Assembly (NCBI GenBank): GCA_963777595.1
Contig: CAVZRE010000016.1
Span: 14,092 to 78,091, forward strand
Length of the DNA: 64,000 nt
Direction: 5' to 3'
DNA from: CAVVFX01 sp963777595
GTDB taxonomy: Bacteria; Acidobacteriota; Terriglobia; Bryobacterales; Bryobacteraceae
Shown here: positions 42,321 through 50,997 of the stretch, piece by piece
How the letters are laid out: each line of letters starts with the position of its first letter
Position numbering within the stretch: position 1 is the stretch's first letter
Notes under the pieces: generated by a model
Told to the model about the DNA's origin: nothing
Seen by the model: the letters and a program-made list of their open reading frames with translations, nothing else
Databases searched by the model: none
Made by a program: the position numbers and the translations under genes

Positions 42321-44854
42321 AAGATTCTAGCTTCTTCGAGCGGAATCGCAACTCCTTCATAGAAAGGAATCACGCGCACCGTGTAATCCGCTGCCGCACG
42401 CTCCGCGCCAACCGTAGCGCTGTAAGCGTGGCAGCCAGGCGATGACGGCAGTTGTTCGACGTGCTGCATCTCCTGACGGAAGGGCGCCTTGCCTTTGACG
42501 CCGTCGGCGTATGATTCGACCCGCACTGCCTTGGGGTCGAGGCCATTCAAACAGACCTCAACCTTGAATAGGTGCTGCCCGCCGCGCGTCTCAACCTTAG
42601 CCGTGCCGATATGGAGCGAGGACCACTTCTCTTCCAGACTGCGCCGCCAATCCACGATTTGCCTGCCGACTGCGCCGCTATTCGCCACTCGCGACTGATA
42701 CGCCGCGGCAGCCGCGATGTAATGTTTCTCGGTGTATTCGCGGACCGCCCGGTTGGCGGAAAATTGGGGCGTCAAACGCGCCATGCTTTCCCGCATCCGG
42801 GAAACCCATGCGGTGGGGATACCGTTAGCATCCCGTGTATAAAACTCCGGGATCACCTCGCGCTCCAGTAACTCGTAGAGTTTCTCCGCTTCCACCGCGT
42901 CTAAGCCGGGGTCGTTGCCGTGCTCCTGACCGTCGCCCAGTGCCCAGCCCAGGTCCGGCTCATAAGCTTCGGCCCACCAGCCATCGAGTTCCGAAAAATT
43001 GATTCCGCCGTTGACCAGCACCTTCATGCCGCTCGTTCCACACGCTTCCCATGGTCGCCGCGGCGTGTTCAGCCAGACATCTACGCCCTGCACCAGGTGC
43101 TCAGTCAAATTCATGTCGTAATCACTGAGGAAAATGACATGGGGACGAGCCTCGGGTCGCCGGATGAAATGAGTCCACTCACGAATCAGATCCTGTCCGG
43201 CCTGGTCTGCCGGATGGGCTTTGCCGGCGAGAATGAGTTGCACCGGCCGCTGTGGATTGGTTAATAGGCGGAGAAGCCGTTCCGGGTCGTGCAGCAGGAG
43301 ATTGGGTCTTTTGTACGTGGCGAAGCGTCGCGCAAAGCCCAGTGTCAACACATTGGGATCAAATAATTGCTTGGCGCGCTCAACCGCCCCGGGTGATGCA
43401 CCGGAGCCCCCTAGTTGCCTGGACAATCGCTCGCGAGCGTACTCCACCAGAGACTTGCTGGCGTCGAGTCGAAATTGCCAGAGCCGCGAGTCGGAGACGC
43501 GGCGAATATTCTGCTCCAGTGTTTCCGTGGTGCCCAGCCAGCGATCCTTTCCACACGCTTCCGTCCAGAGATCGTCGGCCGGAGCCGAGTCCCAGGTCGG
43601 CATGTGAACTCCGTTGGTCACATGGCCGATGGGCACTTCTTCGACTGGCCAGTGAGGAAACAGAGGGGCGAAAAGCTCGCGGCTAACTTGCCCATGCAGA
43701 CGGCTCACACCGTTTACCGCGCCGCTGCCCCGGATTGCCAGATAAGCCATATTGAAGCTCTCCGACGAGTCGCTCGGGTTCTGACGGCCCAATGCCAGCA
43801 AATCATGTAGTGGGATCTCCAGCTTCTCCTCCGCATAACGGCCGAGGTATTGTTCGATAAGAGCCGGAGTGAAGCGATCAAAGCCGGCGGCTACCGCGGT
43901 ATGAGTTGTGAAAAGGTTTCCCGGCCGCGTACTGGCTAGCGCGACTTCGAAGGGCTGCGCGGTTTCCTGCATGAAACTGCGGGCGCGCTCCAGCACCGCA
44001 AATGCCGCGTGCCCTTCATTCAGGTGACAGACTTCCGGATGGATATCGAGCGCTTCGAGCAGCCTCCAGCCGCCGATCCCGAGCAGCATCTCCTGTTTGA
44101 GGCGCAACTCCGGCCCGCCGCCGTACAACTCACTCGTAATCCCCCGATGCACGGGAAAGTTCGCCGCGTCATTGCTATCCAGCAGGTAAAGCTTGACTCG
44201 GCCGACCTGGACCTGCCACGCGCGCACCCAAACGGAGTAACCGGGCAAGGCGATCTCCAACCGCAACCACTCGCCATTTGCGTGGCGCAACGGCGTGATG
44301 GGTAATTGTCCCGGGTCGTTGTAAGGGTACAAAGCTTGTTGCGCTCCATCCCGATCGATCGCCTGGCGGAAATAGCCTTGTTGGTACAGCAACCCGACTC
44401 CCACCACCGGCACACCCAGGTCGCTGGCAGTTTTGAGTTGATCGCCGGCCACGTTGCCGAGCCCGCCAGAGTAAATGGGCAGAGCTTCGCTCAACATGAA
44501 TTCCATGCTGAAATAAGCGACCGAGGTCAACGGGGATTGCGCATGATGTTGCTGAAACCACGCCGGCGCGTCCGAGGCCTCACGCTTGGTTCGAAGCAGC
44601 TCGTCCACATTCTTGCGGAACGCGGCGTCACCCAGCAGGTGCTTGAGCTGGTCTCGCGAGGCCGTTTGTAACACGACCCACGGATTCTGCGTGAGGTCCC
44701 ATAGGGTAGGGTCGAGGAGTCGCCACACTTCGTCGGTACGATGATTCCAGGACCAGTTTAGATCCAGGGCCAACTCAGCGAGAGAATCGATGCCTTCGAT
44801 TCCGGTGGGTAGCAGGCTATATTCGGAGTTCTCGGCAGATGCTTGTTCACTCAT
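42308..44854 (-). CDS. glgP: Alpha-glucan (glycogen) phosphorylase, short type
   Basis: The 848-residue GT35 enzyme releases glucose-1-phosphate from glycogen. Its start (DSLAELALDLNWSWNHRTDE) carries the DUF3417-type N-domain of the short bacterial/archaeal branch (TIGR02094). The core includes VAYFSMEFMLSEALPIYSGG, FARRFATYKRPNLLLHD and the pyridoxal region RPWEACGTSGMKVLVNGGIN. A C-terminal extension of about 100 residues after QIVDWRRSLEEKW looks like a beta domain. It provides glucose-1-phosphate for Pgm, encoded upstream on the same strand. Confidence 0.93.
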   Translation of the reverse strand: MSEQASAENSEYSLLPTGIEGIDSLAELALDLNWSWNHRTDEVWRLLDPTLWDLTQNPWVVLQTASRDQLKHLLGDAAFRKNVDELLRTKREASDAPAWFQQHHAQSPLTSVAYFSMEFMLSEALPIYSGGLGNVAGDQLKTASDLGVPVVGVGLLYQQGYFRQAIDRDGAQQALYPYNDPGQLPITPLRHANGEWLRLEIALPGYSVWVRAWQVQVGRVKLYLLDSNDAANFPVHRGITSELYGGGPELRLKQEMLLGIGGWRLLEALDIHPEVCHLNEGHAAFAVLERARSFMQETAQPFEVALASTRPGNLFTTHTAVAAGFDRFTPALIEQYLGRYAEEKLEIPLHDLLALGRQNPSDSSESFNMAYLAIRGSGAVNGVSRLHGQVSRELFAPLFPHWPVEEVPIGHVTNGVHMPTWDSAPADDLWTEACGKDRWLGTTETLEQNIRRVSDSRLWQFRLDASKSLVEYARERLSRQLGGSGASPGAVERAKQLFDPNVLTLGFARRFATYKRPNLLLHDPERLLRLLTNPQRPVQLILAGKAHPADQAGQDLIREWTHFIRRPEARPHVIFLSDYDMNLTEHLVQGVDVWLNTPRRPWEACGTSGMKVLVNGGINFSELDGWWAEAYEPDLGWALGDGQEHGNDPGLDAVEAEKLYELLEREVIPEFYTRDANGIPTAWVSRMRESMARLTPQFSANRAVREYTEKHYIAAAAAYQSRVANSGAVGRQIVDWRRSLEEKWSSLHIGTAKVETRGGQHLFKVEVCLNGLDPKAVRVESYADGVKGKAPFRQEMQHVEQLPSSPGCHAYSATVGAERAAADYTVRVIPFYEGVAIPLEEARILWQR

Positions 44855-44893
44855 GCTATTTGCTCATCACTTTCTCTCGTAAGGTCTTCACGA

Positions 44894-45325
44894 TCAAAGA
44901 GCGCGGATTCGCTCGAAAGGCGAGGTTTCCCCTCGATCCGACTTCAGGACGAGTTCGTCTCCTTTGAACGCCTCGATCGTGCTAGAAGTAATTCTGTTCC
45001 GTAGATTCTCTTTTTCTGCACTCGTGACCCTTAGAGTAATAACCGCGCCGGCGATCTTCCACGTCCCGCGAATCGTACCTGTCACACCTGGAGAAAAAGT
45101 TCTGGCAATGAATCCCGCGCCATGCAGTTCGCAGACGAAAGTGCCATCGCGATTGAGTGACATGTTCTCTTTCGAATTGCCCACCGTGCCTTCCCAGCGG
45201 CCGACGATTTTGGTCGAATACTCAGACTCCGGAATGGGGCGTGAATGTTGTGCGCAGGACGCTACACAAAATCCCAAGATGAGTACCGCGATTGGCCACG
45301 CCCTAGCCCCGAAATTGGCCTTCAT
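44894..45325 (-). CDS. Small lipocalin-like lipoprotein
   Basis: The 143-residue protein has a lipoprotein signal with lipobox LGFCVASC (~17-24). The mature part shows GRWEGTVGNSKENMSLNRDG, GTIRGTWKIAGAVITLRVT and a final strand. This pattern of a small beta-barrel with GxW and a turn glycine is common in lipocalin-like and DUF-type lipoproteins of Acidobacteria; I cannot name a specific family. Its ATG overlaps the pgm stop (ATGA), giving coupling. The role in a glycogen operon is not evident. Confidence 0.7.
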   Translation of the reverse strand: MKANFGARAWPIAVLILGFCVASCAQHSRPIPESEYSTKIVGRWEGTVGNSKENMSLNRDGTFVCELHGAGFIARTFSPGVTGTIRGTWKIAGAVITLRVTSAEKENLRNRITSSTIEAFKGDELVLKSDRGETSPFERIRAL

Positions 45326-46995
45326 GCAACCGGCCCTTTCATCGTCTTTACTCCAGGCGCCAAGGCGGCGTTCACCAACGTCTGGGCTTCCTCCAGGATG
45401 CGGCGCAGATGATCTGCGCCCCGGAAGCTCTCCGCATAAATCTTGTAGATATCCTCGGTCCCCGATGGACGGGCCGCGAACCATCCGTTCTCAGCCGTCA
45501 CCTTCAACCCACCGATTGGAGAGCCGTTGCCCGGCGCGTTCGTAAGAACCGCTTGGATTTTCTCTCCGGCCAATTCAGTCGATCGAACCTGCTGCGGCGA
45601 GAGTTTCTCCAGAATCTTTTTTTGCTCCGGCGTCGCCGGCGCCTCATCGAGATCGTCAACCGGCTCGCCGAAATCGTGTGTCAGATCGCGGTACAGTTCT
45701 CCAGGGTCGCGGCCCATCGCCGCTGTGATCTCCGCGGAAAGCAGGGCCGCTACGATTCCGTCTTTATCGGTGGTCCACACGCTGCCATCCAGCCGCTCAA
45801 AGGATGCGCCGCCGCTTTCTTCGCCTCCGAAGCCCAGTGAACCGTCGAGCAGTCCTTCGGAAAACCATTTGAAGCCCACCGGCACTTCGTACAGCCTGCG
45901 GCCAAGCTTCGCGGTCACCCGATCGATCATCGCGGTGCTCACCAGAGTCTTACCGACAGCCGCATCCTGGCGCCACTTCGGACGGTGTTGGAACAGATAG
46001 AAAATCGCCACGGAAAGGTAGTGGTTCGGTGGCATCAAGCCGACGCTCTTGGCGACAATCCCATGCCGGTCATGGTCGGTATCGCAAGCGAAGGAAAGAT
46101 CGAAGCGGTCCTTCATTCCGATCAATCGCATCATGGCGTACTTAGACGAAGGATCCATCCGTATCTGCCCATCCCAATCCACAGTCATGAACCGGAACGT
46201 GGGATCGACCTCCTGGTCAACTACCGTCAGGTTCAAACCGTAACGCTCGGCGATACGTCCCCAATAATGAACACCGGCGCCGCCCAGAGGATCGACGCCC
46301 AAGTTGAGCTTTGCACCGCGAATGACCTCCATTTCAATGACGTTTCCGAGGTCGTCAATGTAAGGACCGAGATAGTCGTGCCGGTGCGTGGTGGAGGCGT
46401 TGAGGGCTTTGCCAAACGGAACGCGCTTCACTCCGTCCAATCCGGATTGAAGCAGTTCATTAGCCCGAGGTTCAATCCAACCGGTAACCGCCAGTTCGGC
46501 CGGACCGCCATTCGGTGGGTTATATTTGAATCCGCCATCCCGCGGCGGATTATGTGAAGGTGTGATGACGATGCCGTCGGCGAGCCCGTTTTTTCTGCCG
46601 CGATTGTAGGTCAGGATCGCATGAGAGATTACCGGAGTCGGCGTGTATTCGTCTCCCTGTGCGATCATAACCTCCACGGCGTTGGCGGCCAGCACTTCGA
46701 GCGTACTGGCCAGGGCTGGCGCGGAGAGAGCGTGAGTATCGATACCAAGAAACAGTGGGCCATTGGTGCCTTGCCGCTTTCGATACTCACAGATCGCTTG
46801 GGTGATCGCGAGGATGTGATTTTCGTTGAAGGACCTGTCGAACGCGGATCCGCGATGTCCCGAAGTCCCGAAAATCACGCGCTCGGTGGGTACGGCGGGG
46901 TCGGGAATCTCAGCGTAATATGTGGTGACGAGCCTGGGAACATCAACCAGCGTTCCCGGCGCCGCGAGCTTTCCTGCAAAGGGGCTAATCTTCAT
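45322..46995 (-). CDS. pgm: Phosphoglucomutase (alpha-D-glucose-specific)
   Basis: The 557-residue mutase interconverts glucose-1- and glucose-6-phosphate, linking glycogen to glycolysis and the pentose phosphate pathway. It shows IFGTSGHRGSAFDRSFNENH (~45), the phosphoserine loop IVITPSHNPPRDGGFKYNPP (~145) and the metal loop ACDTDHDRHGIV. The sugar loop GGEESGGASF and the phosphate site FAARPSGTEDIYKIYAESF follow. It is the first gene of the minus-strand glycogen operon, read from a sigma-54-type promoter shared back-to-back with the operon starting at 47284. Confidence 0.95.
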   Translation of the reverse strand: MKISPFAGKLAAPGTLVDVPRLVTTYYAEIPDPAVPTERVIFGTSGHRGSAFDRSFNENHILAITQAICEYRKRQGTNGPLFLGIDTHALSAPALASTLEVLAANAVEVMIAQGDEYTPTPVISHAILTYNRGRKNGLADGIVITPSHNPPRDGGFKYNPPNGGPAELAVTGWIEPRANELLQSGLDGVKRVPFGKALNASTTHRHDYLGPYIDDLGNVIEMEVIRGAKLNLGVDPLGGAGVHYWGRIAERYGLNLTVVDQEVDPTFRFMTVDWDGQIRMDPSSKYAMMRLIGMKDRFDLSFACDTDHDRHGIVAKSVGLMPPNHYLSVAIFYLFQHRPKWRQDAAVGKTLVSTAMIDRVTAKLGRRLYEVPVGFKWFSEGLLDGSLGFGGEESGGASFERLDGSVWTTDKDGIVAALLSAEITAAMGRDPGELYRDLTHDFGEPVDDLDEAPATPEQKKILEKLSPQQVRSTELAGEKIQAVLTNAPGNGSPIGGLKVTAENGWFAARPSGTEDIYKIYAESFRGADHLRRILEEAQTLVNAALAPGVKTMKGPVA

Positions 46996-47073
46996 AACTC
47001 CACCGCCATATTCCCGACCTCACCGACAAGATAGACCTTCCGAGGTTGTGTTCATCTGTGCCAAACCTCAGTA

Positions 47074-47089
47074 AGCAGCTACGCGGCCA
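47074..47089 (-). promoter_or_regulatory. Sigma-54 promoter for the pgm-glg operon
   Basis: On the minus strand TGGCCGCGTAGCTGCT has GG-N10-GC and a CTGCT -12 element. Predicted start is near 47063. Element E lies 78-100 bases upstream. Confidence 0.6.
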
Positions 47090-47140
47090 AATCGGCTCTT
47101 TGCGAACAATAGACCTCAGGCCTGGAGCCGTCGCAGCGCA

Positions 47141-47163
47141 TGACCGTATGCGGTCACGTGACT
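47141..47163 (+). promoter_or_regulatory. Enhancer-like element E (best copy, divergent)
   Basis: TGACCG (47141-47146), TATGC, then GGTCACGTGACT (47152-47163). TGACCG-TATG-CGGTCA is a perfect inverted repeat, overlapped by the palindrome GTCACGTGAC. A -24/-12 promoter lies on each side at enhancer distance. Confidence 0.7.
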
Positions 47164-47244
47164 TGTTACGGTCATTCAATCGACCGGAAAGTTTCTTCTG
47201 CGGGCTGTAGATGATTGCCGCGTCGTCGGGATTGGGCGCGGAGA

Positions 47245-47260
47245 TGGCCCGCGTCGTGCA
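47245..47260 (+). promoter_or_regulatory. Sigma-54 promoter for the envelope/stress operon
   Basis: TGGCCCGCGTCGTGCA matches six of seven -24 positions and four of five -12 positions of TGGCACG-N4-TTGCA, with GG-N10-GC. Predicted start is near 47271, 13 bases before the first ATG. Element E is 108-130 bases upstream. Confidence 0.65.
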
Positions 47261-47283
47261 ATTGCAGTTGCGGAACAATCACC

Positions 47284-47499
47284 ATGCAAAATCTCCACCG
47301 GGAAGCGGCGAAGCAACATGAACTCGCTGCACAAGCCCATCGCACTGCCGCGGAACATAACGAAAAAGGCGACAATCCGTCCGGCAACTGGCATAACCAA
47401 CGCGCACTCGAATATTCCGACCGAGCCTACACGCTGGCAAAAGAAGCTGAGAGCAAGTCAGGAAAGATAGGGAGTCTCGAAAATGTCTACGCGCTATAA
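47284..47499 (+). CDS. Small His/Ala-rich helical protein
   Basis: The 71-residue protein, MQNLHREAAKQHELAAQAHR onwards, is an alanine/histidine-rich helix followed by ALEYSDRAYTLAKEAESKSG. It resembles the N-terminal half of the next protein, whose start overlaps its end by 17 bases, so the pair looks like a tandem duplication. Function unknown; proteins of this type occur in Acidobacterial stress operons. It is the first gene of the plus-strand operon. Confidence 0.65.
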   Translation: MQNLHREAAKQHELAAQAHRTAAEHNEKGDNPSGNWHNQRALEYSDRAYTLAKEAESKSGKIGSLENVYAL

Positions 47500-47845
47500 C
47501 AATGGATCGCATTACGAGAATCACCAGCGAGCCGCCGAGTTACACGAGAATGCCGCACATGCACATCTGAGTGCCGCGGAAGCCCATGAGAAGCAGGATC
47601 ACGAAACCGGCCAGGAACTCTCCAGGCAAGCTTTGGAGCATTCCCGGCTGGCCTATGAGCACACAGGCGAAGCTCGGCAGAACGGGCTGAATGAACATGG
47701 CTTCGCGATGTTTGGCCACCGCGAGATCGCGGCGCTGGCTCATCATCTCTGGGAATTGAGAGGCTGTCCGGAAGGGTCTCCTGACGAAGACTGGGCCCAT
47801 GCCGCGCAGCAATTGAGGGATCGCAAAGAAAGTCACCAGCAGTGA
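47483..47845 (+). CDS. DUF2934-containing protein
   Basis: The 120-residue protein combines an N-terminal helix region like its upstream neighbour (ENHQRAAELHENAAHAHLSA) with a C-terminal DUF2934 motif: EIAALAHHLWELRGCPEGSP followed by DEDWAHAAQQL. DUF2934 is a short helix found in many soil bacteria, with no known function. It overlaps the previous gene by 17 bases and the next by four, so translation is coupled throughout this operon. Confidence 0.75.
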   Translation: MSTRYNNGSHYENHQRAAELHENAAHAHLSAAEAHEKQDHETGQELSRQALEHSRLAYEHTGEARQNGLNEHGFAMFGHREIAALAHHLWELRGCPEGSPDEDWAHAAQQLRDRKESHQQ

Positions 47846-49008
47846 GACGCTCTTATCTGGCACTTTTGCCAATCGGGGCTGTGGTCTGCGCGGCGATGTT
47901 TGCGCAACAGCCTCCACAGCTCCCACCTCCCGGCCAGACGCTGGCAGCCAATCAACTGGACGACCTGGTGGCGCCCGTCGCACTTTATCCGGACCCGCTG
48001 CTCAGCCAGATCCTGGTGGCGTCCACTTATCCACTCGAACTGGTCCAGGTATCGCAGTGGCTGGCGCGCAATCCGGGACTCAACGGCCCTTCACTTACTC
48101 AAGCGGCGCAACAACAGAACTGGGATCCGAGCATCCAGGCCCTGGTGGTCTTTCCCGATCTGGTCAAACGCCTGAATCAGGACATCACGTGGACGACGAA
48201 TCTCGGCAACGCGTTTCTGAATCAGCAAGCCGACGTGATGGAAGCCGTACAGCGTATGCGTCAGAAGGCAGAGCACGCCGGAAGACTGGCCTCGACGCAG
48301 CAGCAGACCGTCGCGACCAACAATGGCGCGATCGAGATCGAGCCAGCCGATCCGCAAATGATGTATGTGCCCTATTACGATCCCATGAGTATTTGGGGTC
48401 CGCCTCTTTACTATCCGTATGCCAGCTGGTTTTATCCTCCGTTCGGTGCGGGAATGTATTTCGGGTTTGGCGCCGGCATCAATATGGGATTCTATTTTGG
48501 CGGCGGCTGGGGTGGCTGGGGAGGGTGGGGTTGGCAACCCGGCTGGGGCGGCCACAACATCATCGTCAATAACAGCTTCATTCACCGCAACAATTTCAAC
48601 GCGAGCCGTACCGGTAGCCTGAGTGGTAGAAGCACCTGGGCTCACGACGCGTCACATCGCGAGGGTGTTCCGTATTCCAACGCAGCCGTGTCCCAGCGCT
48701 ATGGAGGGGCCGTGCGACAGAATTTACAGACGCGCTCGCGGGCGCAACAAACACAAGATCGAATCACGCGGCAATCCGGAGAGGCACGTCAAGCCGGATC
48801 CGAACGCATCGGCAACCGGCAGATCGCACCGAGCGCACCTGCCCAGAATCGCAGTGCTTTCGGAGACGTCCGTGAGGGCGGAGCCGCGCGCATGCAAAGT
48901 GATCATGGGTTCTCCAGCATGGGTCCAGCCCGCAGCGGTGGAGGATTTGGTGGCGGGGGTGGCATGCACGGCGGTGGTGGGGGCGGACGTGGCGGCGGTC
49001 GTCGATAG
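47842..49008 (+). CDS. DUF3300 exported glycine-rich protein
   Basis: The 388-residue protein has a signal peptide (LALLPIGAVVCAAMFAQQ) and the DUF3300 core: LDDLVAPVALYPDPLLSQIL, STYPLELVQVSQWLARNPGL, WDPSIQALVVFPDLVKRLNQ and YVPYYDPMSIWGPP. The remaining half is low complexity, with tryptophan/glycine runs (GGGWGGWGGWGWQPGWGG) and a terminal run of glycines and arginines. DUF3300 proteins are envelope proteins of unknown role. GTG 47842 overlaps the upstream stop. It is followed after 16 bases by a DUF2950 gene, a frequent pairing. Confidence 0.85.
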   Translation: MRRSYLALLPIGAVVCAAMFAQQPPQLPPPGQTLAANQLDDLVAPVALYPDPLLSQILVASTYPLELVQVSQWLARNPGLNGPSLTQAAQQQNWDPSIQALVVFPDLVKRLNQDITWTTNLGNAFLNQQADVMEAVQRMRQKAEHAGRLASTQQQTVATNNGAIEIEPADPQMMYVPYYDPMSIWGPPLYYPYASWFYPPFGAGMYFGFGAGINMGFYFGGGWGGWGGWGWQPGWGGHNIIVNNSFIHRNNFNASRTGSLSGRSTWAHDASHREGVPYSNAAVSQRYGGAVRQNLQTRSRAQQTQDRITRQSGEARQAGSERIGNRQIAPSAPAQNRSAFGDVREGGAARMQSDHGFSSMGPARSGGGFGGGGGMHGGGGGGRGGGRR

Positions 49009-49024
49009 GGAGCGAAAGGGAACT

Positions 49025-49945
49025 ATGAGCAAATCGATTCGGTTTACGTGGCAGGCGACTTTGGGACTCGTGTTTGGCACACTTCTGCTGCAAGCCGCCC
49101 CGGTCCAGCGAACCTTCGCGACCCCGCAGGAAGCCATTCAGGCGACCATCGAGGCTGCAGAGCGCAACGATTCCGCCGCTCTCCTCCAGCTTTTCGGACC
49201 AGGGGGAAAGGACATTGTAGAATCCGGAGATCCCGCGCAAGACAAGGAGCTTCGTGCAGAATTTGCACGTTCGGCGCAAGAAAAGCTCCAGATTGACGCG
49301 GACCCCTCCACGCCTAACCGGGTGGAATTCACGGTAGGCGAGCACGAGTGGCCCTTTCCGGTTCCCGTGGTTCGTATCGACGGGAAATGGCAAATGGACG
49401 CGGCCGGTGGCCGACTGGAGATTCTCGCGCGTCGAGTCGGCAGAAACGAGTTGAACGCGATGGAGATTTGCCGCGGCTATGCAGAGGCACAGATGGACTA
49501 TGCCTCAGCCGGGCGTGACGGCGATCGGGTTTTGAAATATGCACAGAAAATCCTCAGCACCGCGGGCAAACAGGATGGGCTGTATTCCGGAGCCATCGCC
49601 GACAGTATGGTTTCGCTCGCCTTCGCTCAGGCCGCGGAAGCCAGTCGATCGACACCGGGCGGCAAGACGAGTCCTTACCATGGCTACTACTTCCGGGTGC
49701 TGACAGCACAGGGGCCGGATGCTCCCGGCGGCGCCTTCGGCTATGTGGTGAACGGTAAGATGATTGGCGGCTTCGCCTTGGTTGCCTGGCCCGCGGAGTA
49801 CGGCGTGTCGGGAATCATGACGTTCATCATTAATCACGAAGGTTTGGTTTACGAAAAAGATCTGGGCCCTGGGACGGCACCCGAAGCGCGCCGGATGACG
49901 CAGTTCAATCCTGATAGATCGTGGCGGCCAGAGGTCCTGGAATAG
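49025..49945 (+). CDS. DUF2950 exported protein
   Basis: The 306-residue protein has a signal sequence (LGLVFGTLLLQAAPV). DUF2950 hallmarks follow: FATPQEAIQATIEAAERNDS, LLQLFGPGGKDIVESGDP, EWPFPVPVVRIDGKWQMDA, SPYHGYYFRVLTAQGPDAPG and GFALVAWPAEYGVSGIMTFI. Members are secreted or periplasmic, often next to DUF3300, with unknown function. ATG 49025 was chosen because the signal peptide follows at once; the frame is open further upstream inside the DUF3300 gene. The next gene starts three bases after the stop. Confidence 0.87.
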   Translation: MSKSIRFTWQATLGLVFGTLLLQAAPVQRTFATPQEAIQATIEAAERNDSAALLQLFGPGGKDIVESGDPAQDKELRAEFARSAQEKLQIDADPSTPNRVEFTVGEHEWPFPVPVVRIDGKWQMDAAGGRLEILARRVGRNELNAMEICRGYAEAQMDYASAGRDGDRVLKYAQKILSTAGKQDGLYSGAIADSMVSLAFAQAAEASRSTPGGKTSPYHGYYFRVLTAQGPDAPGGAFGYVVNGKMIGGFALVAWPAEYGVSGIMTFIINHEGLVYEKDLGPGTAPEARRMTQFNPDRSWRPEVLE

Positions 49946-49948
49946 AGC

Positions 49949-50425
49949 ATGTCTTTACAAATGCTCCATCGAAAGAAGGAAGGGATCGAAATCCTGGACC
50001 TGAAAGGAAGCCTCACGCTCGGGCAGGAGGATCTGGATTTTCGCGAGTGTCTGGATCGACTGCTACAGTCTGAGAGTATTCGTGTGGCTCTGAATCTCGA
50101 CGATCTGCGGGAACTGGATTCCACGGGTCTTGCCACGCTGCTCTTTGCTCGCGAGCAACTGCGGAAGGCCGGCGGGAATCTGGCGATCTTCAATCTGCAC
50201 CAGTCGCACATCGAACTGCTGGTGGACGAGCAATTGGAAACGGCTTTCGAAGTTTTCCAAGCGGAACAAGATGCAATCGATAGCTTCTTCCCCGGCCGGA
50301 AAGTCAAGGCCTATGATGTTCTGGAGTTCGTCGAAACCGCAGCGGCGCGGTATTTGAAATCGGAGAAGCCCGTGCCTGTGCCCGATGGACGCCAGCCTCT
50401 TGGCAATAAAGTTTTTCGACGATAG
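49949..50425 (+). CDS. STAS-domain anti-sigma-factor antagonist-like protein
   Basis: The 158-residue protein has a STAS domain (~10-105): EGIEILDLKGSLTLGQEDLD, VALNLDDLRELDSTGLATLL with the phosphorylatable serine in DSTG, and GGNLAIFNLHQSHIELLVDE. About 50 extra residues follow and match nothing. Such proteins usually bind an anti-sigma kinase in partner-switching cascades. No RsbW-like kinase gene is visible in the window, so the partner is elsewhere or the role differs. It lies in the envelope/stress operon, four bases after DUF2950. Confidence 0.85.
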   Translation: MSLQMLHRKKEGIEILDLKGSLTLGQEDLDFRECLDRLLQSESIRVALNLDDLRELDSTGLATLLFAREQLRKAGGNLAIFNLHQSHIELLVDEQLETAFEVFQAEQDAIDSFFPGRKVKAYDVLEFVETAAARYLKSEKPVPVPDGRQPLGNKVFRR

Positions 50426-50438
50426 GGAGATATTGAAT

Positions 50439-50978
50439 ATGTATAAACGAAACGCAGTGGTAGCTGTTTACGATACGCATGCCGGAGCCGAAAGAGCCGT
50501 CAAGGCACTGCAGCGCGCGGGAATCGATATGCACACCATGTCCATCATCGGCAAGGACTCCCATACCGAGGATCACGTGGTGGGTTACTACAACACCAGC
50601 GACCGGATGAAGTATTGGGGCAAGGCTGGAGCCTTTTGGGGGAGCATCTGGGGACTGCTATTCGGATCCGCCTTCTTTGCTATTCCCGGCATCGGTCCGG
50701 TGTTGGTCGCGGGTCCCGTGATTTCGGGGATCGTCGGAGCACTGGAAGGCGCCGTGCTCAGCGGAGGCCTCACCGCCATCGGAGCCGGACTCTTGGGGCT
50801 GGGTATTCCCAAAGACAGCGTCGTCGAGTATGAAACAGCGATCAAGACGGACAAGTTCTTACTGACGGTGCATGACACCGCGTCCGAAGTCGAAAGAGCC
50901 CGATCGGTTATCGAGGGCACTGAGCCCTTCACCATGACTCTGCACGAAGCCAAACGCATAGCCGCGTCCGTGATCTAG
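50439..50978 (+). CDS. YflT-type general stress protein, second copy
   Basis: The 179-residue protein resembles the protein at 10140-10697: a ferredoxin-like start NAVVAVYDTHAGAERAVKAL, a glycine-rich membrane middle (IPGIGPVLVAGPVISGIVGA) and an end FLLTVHDTASEVERARSVIE. GGGAG lies eight bases before the ATG at 50439. The two copies lie in different predicted sigma-54 operons. Likely an envelope-stress protein; no enzymatic activity can be inferred. Confidence 0.8.
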   Translation: MYKRNAVVAVYDTHAGAERAVKALQRAGIDMHTMSIIGKDSHTEDHVVGYYNTSDRMKYWGKAGAFWGSIWGLLFGSAFFAIPGIGPVLVAGPVISGIVGALEGAVLSGGLTAIGAGLLGLGIPKDSVVEYETAIKTDKFLLTVHDTASEVERARSVIEGTEPFTMTLHEAKRIAASVI

Positions 50979-50997
50979 CTTCTAGCGAGGAGAGAAA

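Noticed and set aside
48623..49024. N-terminal extension of the DUF2950 protein
   Set aside because: The frame is open but overlaps the DUF3300 gene; the signal peptide and domain begin at ATG 49025.
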